A DNA stretch of 11,907 nucleotides from Bryobacterales bacterium. GTDB lineage: Bacteria; Acidobacteriota; Terriglobia; Bryobacterales; Bryobacteraceae. The stretch lies in assembly GCA_003132905.1 (NCBI GenBank), contig PKZC01000256.1, positions 1 to 11,907 of the forward strand, read 5' to 3'. This document shows positions 5,514-11,825 of the stretch, in pieces. Under the pieces are notes generated by a model that saw nothing but the letters and a program-made list of their open reading frames with translations, was not told the DNA's origin and did not search any database. Numbering within the stretch: the first letter of the stretch is position 1; the number at the start of each line of letters is the position of its first letter. The translations under genes were made by a program, and so were the position numbers.

Positions 5514-6734
5514 GTGACAACCAAGTTCTTTGCTGCTCTCCTGCTCGCCATCGCGCCCGCCGCCATGGCTCAGTCGCTGTCGGGTCTGTGGGACGCCACT
5601 ATCACTTTTAACGGCCAGGATATTCCGTTCCGGCTGCAAATCGCCGGCGACGGATCAAATATCCAGGGGTGGTTCTTCAATGGCAATGAGAAAGAGGTCT
5701 CGAGCGGCGGCAGCTTTCAAAACGGGACTCTGGTTCTGAACTTTGACTCCTACGCCGCCAATCTCGAAGCCAAACTGCAGGATGGCGCACTCGTAGGGCA
5801 ATACGGGCCCATGCTCAAGAAGAATTATCCGGTGACGGCGCATCGCCACAAGGCGGAGGCGACCGCGAGTGCCGGCGCGCCTTCTATCGACGGCTTATGG
5901 GACGTAGCGGTCAACAGCTCCAAAGGCGAGAAGGCATGGCGCTTGATCGTGCAGCAGAAGAACGCGTCGAATGTTTCCGCCGCGATTTTGCGTGTCGACG
6001 GCGACACCGGCGCGCTGACGGGCAGTTATAAGGATGGCAAGTTTGTGCTGAGCCACTTCTCGGGCGGCCGGCCGGCGCTGGTAATCCTGACTCCCGCCGC
6101 CGACGGAACACTAGCCATCGACATGACGGATCTGCATGGAACCAGCCAGCTCACGGCCACACGTCCTGACGTGGCACGCGCTAAAGGTCTGCCGCCGCCC
6201 ACTGACCCGGATCATCACACCACCGTGAAGGATCCGTCTGAGCCATTTCGGTTTAGCTTCCCGGATCTCAACGGCAAGATCGTCTCGAATACCGACGCGC
6301 GCTTCCAGGGCAAAGTGGTGCTAGTGAACATCACCGGAAGCTGGTGCCCCAACTGCCATGACGAAGCGCCGTTTTTGGCGGAGTTGTATCGCAAGTATCG
6401 CAGCCAGGGACTCGAAGTTGTCGCGCTTTCCTTCGAGGAAGAGGATCAACTCAAGAATCCTGCGCGTTTGCGGGCATTTATGAAGGAGTATGGGATCGAC
6501 TATACGGTGCTGCTGGGCGGAGTGCCGGACGATCGCGATGCCAAGCTCACCCAGCCGGTCAACCTAAACTCCTGGCCGACCACGTTCTTCCTCGGGCGTG
6601 ATGGCCGCGTGCGTTTCGTCCATGCCGGATTCCCCGGGCCAGCCAGCGGCGCTCTCTACCATCAGGCTGTCAAGGAATTTTACGCGCAGGTGGACAGCCT
6701 GCTCGCGGAAAATCGAACTACTTCGACGCGCTAA
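5514..6734 (+). CDS. Secreted fusion: duplicated beta-rich domain plus C-terminal TlpA-type thioredoxin
   Basis: The start is GTG at 5514, preceded by AAGGAG with a six-base spacer, giving 406 residues. A longer frame from 5403 overlaps the toxin gene and lacks a signal peptide. Sec signal: MTTKFFAALLLAIAPAAMA-Q. Two similar beta-rich segments follow, about 22-110 (LSGLWDATITFNG) and 125-215 (IDGLWDVAVNSSKG), each opening with GLWD and containing a G-x-L-x-G-x-Y strand pair, so this looks like an internal duplication. A linker (about 220-243) leads to the thioredoxin fold (about 244-400) with W277-C278-P279-N280-C281, cis-Pro P355 in WPTTFF, and GRDGRVRF. It probably acts as a periplasmic or surface disulfide reductase whose N-terminal part supplies binding or positioning. 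The amidohydrolase follows with no intergenic base. The function of the N-terminal part is unknown. Confidence 0.88.
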   Translation: MTTKFFAALLLAIAPAAMAQSLSGLWDATITFNGQDIPFRLQIAGDGSNIQGWFFNGNEKEVSSGGSFQNGTLVLNFDSYAANLEAKLQDGALVGQYGPMLKKNYPVTAHRHKAEATASAGAPSIDGLWDVAVNSSKGEKAWRLIVQQKNASNVSAAILRVDGDTGALTGSYKDGKFVLSHFSGGRPALVILTPAADGTLAIDMTDLHGTSQLTATRPDVARAKGLPPPTDPDHHTTVKDPSEPFRFSFPDLNGKIVSNTDARFQGKVVLVNITGSWCPNCHDEAPFLAELYRKYRSQGLEVVALSFEEEDQLKNPARLRAFMKEYGIDYTVLLGGVPDDRDAKLTQPVNLNSWPTTFFLGRDGRVRFVHAGFPGPASGALYHQAVKEFYAQVDSLLAENRTTSTR

Positions 6735-7754
6735 GTGTTCGAACCAGGCGACGCATCTCGACGAAGATTTTTGGCCGGGTTGGCGGCAATCGGCGCCAGC
6801 CAGCTACTATCGGCCGGCGACTCGCAAGCGAAGCCGCGCCGCATCGACGTCCACCATCATTTCTTTCCGCCCGATTACGTAAAAGCGATCACAGCGGCTG
6901 GGGCAGCTCCATCTCCGGCCTGGAGTCCCACGCGATCCTTAGAAGAGATGGACCGGAGCGGCATTGCGACTTCGATTCTTTCGCTCAGTCCTCCCAGTGT
7001 CTGGTTTGCAGATGGCGCTCAGGGGCGTGCCATCGCGCGCGACGCCAATGAGTACGGGGCCAAGATGGCGATGGATCATCCCGGCCGTTTCCGGTTGTTC
7101 GCCGCTTTGCCGTTGCCCGACACCGAAGGCAGCCTGCGCGAAATCGAGCATTCACTCGACGGGTTGCACGCGAGCGGCATTGGGCTGATGACAAGCTATG
7201 GCGATCGTTGGCTGGGCGATACTGCGTTCCAGCCTGTTTGGGAGGAACTGAATCGGAGGCAAGCCGTGGTCTACACCCATCCGACCACGCCAGCCTGCTG
7301 CGGGAATCTGAACGACGAAATGCCCGCGGTGGCGCTTGAATGGGCCACCGACACCACGCGCACCATCGGGAGCCTGGTGTTCAGCGGTGTCGCGGCGCGT
7401 TATCCGGGAATCCGCTGGATCTTTTCGCATGGCGGCGGAACCATGCCCTTCCTATTGAGCCGCTTTATGTACCAGGAGAAGACCATGAAGGACAAAGCCG
7501 TGCGGATTCCGAATGGCTTGATGCACGAGCTACAGCGGTTTTACTACGACACCGCGCAGGCCAACCATCCCGGCGCGCTGGCCGCGCTGCTCAAGATTGT
7601 GACGCCCGCTCAGTTGCTGTTTGGCACCGACTTCCCGTATCGCGATGGAGCCGAAGTCAACGGCGGCTTGACCGCACACGGATTCACAGATAAAGAGATG
7701 ACGGGTATCGAACGGGATAACGCGCTGCGCTTGATGCCAGCTCTTGCAGGTTGA
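6735..7754 (+). CDS. Tat-exported metal-dependent amidohydrolase (amidohydrolase-2/ACMSD-type)
   Basis: The product has 339 residues and starts with GTG at 6735, directly after the TAA of the TlpA fusion, so translation is probably coupled; there is no Shine-Dalgarno site of its own. Twin-arginine signal: S8-R9-R10-R11-F12-L13-A14-G15, hydrophobic core, then a likely cleavage near SQA. The TIM-barrel metal site is complete: H40-x-H42 in DVHHHFFPP, H182 in YTHP, H232 in IFSHGGG and D299 in FGTDFPY. This set matches the ACMSD / gamma-resorcylate decarboxylase branch, whose members decarboxylate or hydrolyse aromatic or related carboxylates, usually in the cytoplasm. Export by Tat fits loading of metal before transport. 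The substrate is unknown. The gene ends three bases from the end of the opposing VapC gene. Confidence 0.9.
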   Translation: MFEPGDASRRRFLAGLAAIGASQLLSAGDSQAKPRRIDVHHHFFPPDYVKAITAAGAAPSPAWSPTRSLEEMDRSGIATSILSLSPPSVWFADGAQGRAIARDANEYGAKMAMDHPGRFRLFAALPLPDTEGSLREIEHSLDGLHASGIGLMTSYGDRWLGDTAFQPVWEELNRRQAVVYTHPTTPACCGNLNDEMPAVALEWATDTTRTIGSLVFSGVAARYPGIRWIFSHGGGTMPFLLSRFMYQEKTMKDKAVRIPNGLMHELQRFYYDTAQANHPGALAALLKIVTPAQLLFGTDFPYRDGAEVNGGLTAHGFTDKEMTGIERDNALRLMPALAG

Positions 7755-7757
7755 CAG

Positions 7758-8183
7758 TCAGACAGCCACGCGCCACTGCAATCCCTGGAATCGTGCATAA
7801 TCGCGATCGCTTGTGATCCATTCACAGCCCGATTCTATGGCCAGGGCTGCCAGCCACGCGTCTTGCACTAAGTTTCCGTTGGCATTCGCGCTTTGACATA
7901 GGGCGGTGAAGATGCCCCAGTGACGAGGCCCGGGCTGGACGATTTGGCAATTAGGCTGTTGAATGAGAACTGATACGAAAGCCAAGACATCCGTTAGGCG
8001 GCTCGGATGCGCGTATATGCGCGGATGAGTTGCGATCCGAATCACGCTCGCCAGAACTTGCGGCGACATTCCGTACACCGCGTCGCCATTAACTACCTCT
8101 TCCAGCCAGGCACGGTGCGCGGGGTGTTCTTCCATGTCCGAACGGAACGCATACACCAGCACGTTCACATCAGGCAGAATCAC
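7758..8183 (-). CDS. vapC: VapC-type PIN-domain toxin ribonuclease
   Basis: The product has 141 residues, starting with GTG at 8183-8181 within a four-base GTGA overlap with the antitoxin. Visible PIN features: D5 in ILPDVNVLVYA, THPRIY, PGPRHW, D108 in VQDAWLAALAIE, and TSDRDYARFQGLQW (D126, D128). This layout (WL near 26, VIRIATHP, hW, DAxLAALA, DRDxxRFxGLxW) fits the PIN subfamily common in mycobacteria and soil bacteria, in which the second acidic residue (Glu about 42) is typically replaced, here in QVLASVIRI. It should be a Mg-dependent ribonuclease held off by the partner antitoxin; the RNA target is not predictable. It is unrelated at family level to the FitB-like toxin at 5020. Confidence 0.9.
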   Translation of the reverse strand: MILPDVNVLVYAFRSDMEEHPAHRAWLEEVVNGDAVYGMSPQVLASVIRIATHPRIYAHPSRLTDVLAFVSVLIQQPNCQIVQPGPRHWGIFTALCQSANANGNLVQDAWLAALAIESGCEWITSDRDYARFQGLQWRVAV

Positions 8184-8425
8184 CCACGGCCTTCCATAAT
8201 GTCTTCGAGAGCGGCGCTGTCATTAAGATCCACGCCTGGAAGCACGCCACCACCGGCTTTGCAGACTGGCAGCGTAACTCGTTCGCGGCTTGGCGGTTGG
8301 TGCGATTGCGCCAAGACTAATCTGAGACCTTCTTCAATGAGGGCGGTCACGGTTTCTCCTCGCTGTTCTGCTTCTCGTTTAGCTTGGTTCATTAATCCCT
8401 CCGGAAGTCTCACGGTAGTTCTCAT
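8180..8425 (-). CDS. vapB: Ribbon-helix-helix antitoxin (CopG/VapB-like)
   Basis: The preferred start is the ATG at 8425-8423, giving 81 residues. The N-terminus MRTTVRLPEGL is the usual opening strand of CopG-type ribbon-helix-helix proteins, followed by helix A (about 9-22), the turn RGET and helix B VTALIEEGLRLVL (26-38). The C-terminal part (about 42-81) should bind the toxin. ATGs at 8437 and 8455 would add 4 or 10 residues, but those codons fall inside the predicted promoter and operator, so they are unlikely. No Shine-Dalgarno site is present; the predicted -10 ends seven bases before the ATG, suggesting a leaderless message. The stop overlaps the toxin GTG by four bases. Confidence 0.88.
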   Translation of the reverse strand: MRTTVRLPEGLMNQAKREAEQRGETVTALIEEGLRLVLAQSHQPPSRERVTLPVCKAGGGVLPGVDLNDSAALEDIMEGRG

Positions 8426-8462
8426 ATGTCTAGACATACCATAACGGGAGTTCATATGTCAA
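8418..8462 (-). promoter_or_regulatory. vapBC promoter and operator (TTGACA, extended -10, 14-bp perfect palindrome)
   Basis: On the minus strand: TTGACA (8462-8457), an 18-base spacer, then TGG-TATGTC (8441-8433, an extended -10). The start codon at 8425 lies seven bases beyond. A perfect palindrome, TATGTCTAGACATA, covers 8425-8438, from the -10 to the first base of the start codon. Looser symmetry (GTT/AAC) continues out to 8418 and 8445, with 11 of 14 pairs matching. TCATATGTC also recurs as a direct repeat at 8422-8430 and 8452-8460, 30 bases apart, the second copy overlapping the -35. This is the arrangement expected for autorepression by a ribbon-helix-helix antitoxin. Confidence 0.62.
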
Positions 8463-8471
8463 CCAAGCCTA

Positions 8472-8549
8472 GAAGCCAGAATTCAGGAGACAGAATTCAG
8501 AATGGCCGCTGGAGCACATTCTGTATTCTGACTTCTGGATTCTGTCTTC
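8472..8549. repeat. Long imperfect inverted repeat (GAATTCAG-type hairpin)
   Basis: The arms 8472-8503 and 8518-8549 are 32 bases each and pair at 27 positions, around a 14-base loop (8504-8517). The left arm itself contains CAGAATTCAG-like units twice. It sits between the divergent vapBC and rpsL promoters and is neither an intrinsic terminator (no following T run) nor coding. Part of the right arm (8522-8544, read on the minus strand) recurs at 11779-11801 with two differences in 23 bases, so this is a dispersed repeat family. Confidence 0.8.
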
Positions 8550-8561
8550 CTCGCAGGCTAT

Positions 8562-8590
8562 TTGACAAGGCCCGCTTCCTTCAGTATTCT
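8562..8590 (+). promoter_or_regulatory. Promoter of the str operon
   Basis: TTGACA (8562-8567, consensus -35), a 17-base spacer, and TATTCT (8585-8590, four of six matches to the -10). TATAAA follows at 8592-8596 with one flanking T but is too far from the -35. The predicted transcript begins near 8597, about 210 bases before rpsL. This is the best sigma-70-type site upstream of rpsL, and no gene upstream reads in the same direction closer than 7754. Confidence 0.65.
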
Positions 8591-8596
8591 TATAAA

Positions 8597-8807
8597 GGTT
8601 TGGCGAGTTGTGTCTTCTGCTCCCGCGCTACCGCTCTTTAGTTAGAGAGCCCGGCCGGGGGCCGGCCCCGAGGTCCTGACGGTTTTTCAGCCATTTGGGA
8701 TATGGGCTAGTCCAAAGCATGTACCCTCGCAGCTTGTAGTTTTCGCGGTTGGCTTTGAGCCTGCCGTCGTGTGCCAACGAACAACATAACTTCTGAAGGG
8801 AAGATTC
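8597..8807 (+). promoter_or_regulatory. Long structured leader upstream of rpsL
   Basis: No gene is visible here. Predicted hairpins in order: GCTCT/AGAGC (8633-8637 with 8646-8650), immediately followed by CCGGCC/GGCCGG (8651-8656 with 8660-8665, three-base loop). The second overlaps a 12-bp perfect palindrome, GGGGCCGGCCCC (8658-8669). Near the ribosome binding site two alternatives exclude each other: GTTGGC/GCCAAC (8748-8753 with 8773-8778) and GGCT/AGCC (8751-8754 with 8758-8761). AAGGGA (8796-8801) is the ribosome binding site. The leader could mediate feedback by a ribosomal protein, but no known motif was recognised. Confidence 0.4.
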
Positions 8808-9191
8808 GTGCCGACGTTTAATCAACTCGTGCGAAAAGGGCGTAGACCGCCACGTTATAAGACAGCCAGTCCAGCGCTGCAGGCTTGCCCGCAGAAGCGC
8901 GGCGTGTGTACGCGCGTGTACACTACCACTCCCAAGAAGCCGAACTCGGCTCTGCGGAAAGTGGCGCGCGTTCGGCTGACCAACGGAATTGAAGTGACGA
9001 CCTACATCCCAGGTGTCGGTCATAACTTGCAGGAACATTCCATCGTGTTGATCCGTGGCGGCCGTGTAAAAGATCTGCCCGGCGTACGCTATCACGTGGT
9101 GCGCGGGACGTTGGACGCGGCCGGAGTTGCCGACCGCAAACAGGGGCGATCGAAATACGGGGCCAAGCGGCCCAAAGGGCCCACGAAATAA
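8808..9191 (+). CDS. rpsL: 30S ribosomal protein S12
   Basis: The product has 127 residues. Start GTG at 8808, with AAGGGA six bases upstream; the N-terminus [11 protein letters not shown] aligns with S12 from residue 2. S12 lies at the decoding centre of the small subunit and controls tRNA selection accuracy. Hallmarks are [29 protein letters not shown] residues (27-51), HNLQEHS (72-78) and [13 protein letters not shown] (84-96). K43 and K88 are both lysine, the wild-type state at the positions where changes give streptomycin resistance. D89, the aspartate methylthiolated in many bacteria, is present. The length is near that of the E. coli protein. First gene of the str operon; rpsG follows after three bases. 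Confidence 0.98.
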   Translation: MPTFNQLVRKGRRPPRYKTASPALQACPQKRGVCTRVYTTTPKKPNSALRKVARVRLTNGIEVTTYIPGVGHNLQEHSIVLIRGGRVKDLPGVRYHVVRGTLDAAGVADRKQGRSKYGAKRPKGPTK

Positions 9192-9194
9192 TCT

Positions 9195-9665
9195 ATGCCA
9201 CGCAGACGCAGACCAGAACCTCGCGAGATCCTGCCGGATCCTATTTACAACTCCACGCTGGCGGAGAAGTTCATCAACTCGATGATGTGGGATGGCAAGA
9301 AAAATACTTCCCAGCGGATCTTCTACGGTGCAATGGACAAGATCAAAGACCGCACCGCCGACGATCCATTGAAGCTCTTCAAGAAGGCTGTCGAGAACGC
9401 CAAGCCGCTGCTTGAAGTGAAGACCAGGCGTGTGGGCGGCGCAAACTATCAGGTGCCGGTGGAAGTTTCCCAGAACCGCCGGGTCAGTTTGGCGATTCGC
9501 TGGCTTCTGCAGAACGCCCGCAGCAGGCCCGATAAGGGCATGCCGGACAAGCTGGCGAACGAGTTGACGGATGCCGCTAACATGCGCGGTGGAGCGATTA
9601 AGAAAAAGGACGACGTTCATCGAATGGCGGAGGCAAACAAGGCTTTCGCCCATTACCGTTGGTAA
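9195..9665 (+). CDS. rpsG: 30S ribosomal protein S7
   Basis: The product has 156 residues. ATG at 9195 follows the rpsL stop by three bases, without a strong ribosome binding site, so translation is likely coupled to rpsL. S7 nucleates assembly of the 30S head by binding the 3' major domain of 16S rRNA and lies near the E site. Typical features: an arginine-rich start ([15 protein letters not shown]), [56 protein letters not shown], and an AHYRW end. The length is typical. In E. coli S7 represses the operon through the rpsL-rpsG junction; with only three bases here, that exact mechanism cannot operate in the gap alone. Confidence 0.98.
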   Translation: MPRRRRPEPREILPDPIYNSTLAEKFINSMMWDGKKNTSQRIFYGAMDKIKDRTADDPLKLFKKAVENAKPLLEVKTRRVGGANYQVPVEVSQNRRVSLAIRWLLQNARSRPDKGMPDKLANELTDAANMRGGAIKKKDDVHRMAEANKAFAHYRW

Positions 9666-9685
9666 TTGAGTTGTAGGGTTTATTT

Positions 9686-11773
9686 ATGGCACGTACTGTA
9701 CCTATCCAGAAGATGAGGAATATCGGCATCATGGCCCACATTGATGCCGGCAAAACCACCACTACTGAGCGTGTGCTCTATTACACCGGTAAGACCCACA
9801 AGATCGGAGAGGTTCATGAAGGCACGGCCATCATGGACTGGATGGAGCAGGAGCAAGAGCGGGGCATCACCATCACCTCAGCCGCCACCACGTGCGAGTG
9901 GCGCGACATCACCATTAATATTATCGATACGCCCGGCCACGTGGATTTCACAGCGGAAGTAGAGCGCAGTCTGCGCGTGCTGGATGGCGCGGTCGCGGTG
10001 TTTGACGCCGTCGCGGGCGTCCAGCCACAGTCGGAAGCGGTGTGGCGCCAAGCCGACAAGTATGGTGTTCCGCGCATTTGCTTCATTAACAAGATGGATC
10101 GCGTGGGCGCAGATTTTTACCACTCCATCGATACGATTATTGACCGGCTGAAGTGCCGGCCAGTTGCCATTCAACTCCCGGTTGGCGCCGAAGACCAGTT
10201 CAAGGGCACGGTCGACCTGGTGACCATGAAAGCACGCATCTGGCGCGACGAGACGCTAGGCGCTGAATTCGACGAGGTAGAGATCCCCGCCGATCTTCTC
10301 GAAAAGGCCAAATCCTATCGCGAGCAGATGATCGAGGCCATTGCCGAATCCGACGACCACCTGTTCGCCAAATTTGTCGAAGGCTCGCCAATCTCTGAAA
10401 AAGAGATCATGGAAGGCATCCGCAAAGCCACCATCACGCAAAAGATTTTCCCGGTGATTTGCGGCTCGGCGTTCAAGAACAAGGGCGTGCAGAATCTGCT
10501 GGATGCCGTGGTCGACTATCTACCTTCGCCGCTGGACATCCCGCCGGTGCAGGGCGTTCTCCCCGATAACCCCGAAATAACAGAAGAGCTTCCGCCCACC
10601 GATGACGCGCCATTTTCGGCGCTGGTGTTCAAGATCATGACCGACGCTTTCGTCGGCCAGCTCGCTTTTATCCGTGTGTACTCCGGCCGCCTGGGCGCGG
10701 GCGAGTCGGTGTTCAATGTCGCGAAGAATCGCAGGGAGCGCGTGGGGCGTCTGGTGAAGATGCACGCGAACAAGCGCGAGGACATTCAGGAAATCCTGGC
10801 GGGCGACATCTGCGCCGCGGTGCTAAAGAACGTCTCCACCGGCGATACCATCTGCGACGAAAAGCGCCCGATTCTGCTCGAAAGAATCGACTTCCCCGAG
10901 CCTGTGATCCAGCTCGCCATCGAGCCCAAGACCAAGGCCGACCAAGAGAAGCTCGGGCTGGCGATCCAGAAACTGGTACAAGAAGACCCGACCTTGCGAG
11001 TGAATACGGATCCCGACACCGGGCAGACCATTCTGGCCGGAATGGGCGAGTTGCATCTCGAGATCATCGTGGACCGCATGCAGCGCGAGTTCAACGTCGG
11101 CGCCAACGTCGGCAAGCCCCAGGTGGCGTATCGAGAGACCATCCGATCCACCGCCGAGTACGATTACACACACAAGAAGCAGACTGGCGGCAGCGGCCAA
11201 TACGCGCGGACCAAGCTGAGGGTGGAACCGAATCACGCCAAGGGCTTCGAGTTCGACAACGTCATCAAAGGCGGTTCCGTCCCGAAGGAATTTATCCCGG
11301 CAGTGGAAAAGGGCGTCCGCGAGTCGCTCGAAGGCGGCATTCTGGCGGGCTATCCGATGGTGGACATCAAGGTCGAGCTGTTCGACGGCGATTATCACGA
11401 TGTCGATTCGTCGGAAATGGCGTTCAAGATCTGCAGCTCCATTTGTTTCAAGGAAGCCTGCAGGAAAGCCAAGCCTGTGTTGCTCGAGCCGGTAATGCGG
11501 GTGGAAGTAGTCGTGCCTGAAGAGTACATGGGCACCGTCAATGGCGATCTGAGTTCGCGGCGCGGCCGTTTGGAAGGCACCGAAGTCCGGGGAACCACGC
11601 AGCTCATTAAGGCCATGGTTCCGCTGTCTGAGATGTTTGGCTATGCCACCGAATTGCGCTCGCGCACGCAGGGCCGCGGCAGTTTCACCATGCACTTCGG
11701 GCAGTATGAGGAAGTTCCCAAGAATCTGTCGGAAGAGATTGTGGCGAAAGTTCAAGGAAGAGTAACGAAGTAG
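9686..11773 (+). CDS. fusA: Translation elongation factor G
   Basis: The product has 695 residues, close to the usual EF-G length. ATG at 9686, with AGGG (9675-9678) seven bases upstream, 20 bases after rpsG. EF-G is the GTPase that drives translocation and, with ribosome recycling factor, subunit splitting. G-domain motifs: [12 protein letters not shown] (17-28), switch [12 protein letters not shown] (59-69), DTPGHVDF (81-88, with catalytic H85) and NKMD (135-138). Domain II starts near residue 300. Domains III-V are complete, with the domain IV segment [11 protein letters not shown] and the C-terminal [12 protein letters not shown] and [12 protein letters not shown]. These are canonical EF-G1 features rather than those of the EF-G2 or tetracycline-resistance type. 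Third gene of the str operon; tuf follows after 52 bases. Confidence 0.98.
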   Translation: MARTVPIQKMRNIGIMAHIDAGKTTTTERVLYYTGKTHKIGEVHEGTAIMDWMEQEQERGITITSAATTCEWRDITINIIDTPGHVDFTAEVERSLRVLDGAVAVFDAVAGVQPQSEAVWRQADKYGVPRICFINKMDRVGADFYHSIDTIIDRLKCRPVAIQLPVGAEDQFKGTVDLVTMKARIWRDETLGAEFDEVEIPADLLEKAKSYREQMIEAIAESDDHLFAKFVEGSPISEKEIMEGIRKATITQKIFPVICGSAFKNKGVQNLLDAVVDYLPSPLDIPPVQGVLPDNPEITEELPPTDDAPFSALVFKIMTDAFVGQLAFIRVYSGRLGAGESVFNVAKNRRERVGRLVKMHANKREDIQEILAGDICAAVLKNVSTGDTICDEKRPILLERIDFPEPVIQLAIEPKTKADQEKLGLAIQKLVQEDPTLRVNTDPDTGQTILAGMGELHLEIIVDRMQREFNVGANVGKPQVAYRETIRSTAEYDYTHKKQTGGSGQYARTKLRVEPNHAKGFEFDNVIKGGSVPKEFIPAVEKGVRESLEGGILAGYPMVDIKVELFDGDYHDVDSSEMAFKICSSICFKEACRKAKPVLLEPVMRVEVVVPEEYMGTVNGDLSSRRGRLEGTEVRGTTQLIKAMVPLSEMFGYATELRSRTQGRGSFTMHFGQYEEVPKNLSEEIVAKVQGRVTK

Positions 11774-11778
11774 GAATC

Positions 11779-11801
11779 CAGAATTCAGAAGTCAGAATTC
11801 A
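11779..11801. repeat. Copy of the GAATTCAG-type repeat between fusA and tuf
   Basis: A 23-base segment matches the right arm of the hairpin at 8472-8549 (8522-8544, minus strand) with two differences. It contains CAGAATTCAG and TCAGAATTCA. Here only one arm is present and it takes up nearly half of the 52-base fusA-tuf gap, ahead of the tuf ribosome binding site (AGGAG, 11810-11814). Confidence 0.7.
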
Positions 11802-11825
11802 ACAGAAGTAGGAGAGTTTAACACC

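Noticed and set aside
7758..8183. VapC toxin seeming to lack the second acidic active-site residue
   Set aside because: The surrounding motif (VIRIATHP, DAWLAALA, DRDxARFxGLxW) belongs to a PIN subfamily in which that position is commonly not acidic, so this is probably normal and not a sign of inactivation.
8676..8690. CTGA/TCAG mini-hairpin with a TTTTT run as an attenuator before rpsL
   Set aside because: The stem is only four pairs and the T run lies in the loop, not after the stem.
8628..9653. 341-codon open frame on the minus strand opposite rpsL and rpsG
   Set aside because: It lies fully across two certain ribosomal protein genes and shows no domain, start signal or sensible composition; it is a shadow of them.
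10823..11755. 310-codon open frame on the minus strand inside fusA
   Set aside because: It is an antisense shadow of a highly conserved EF-G gene.
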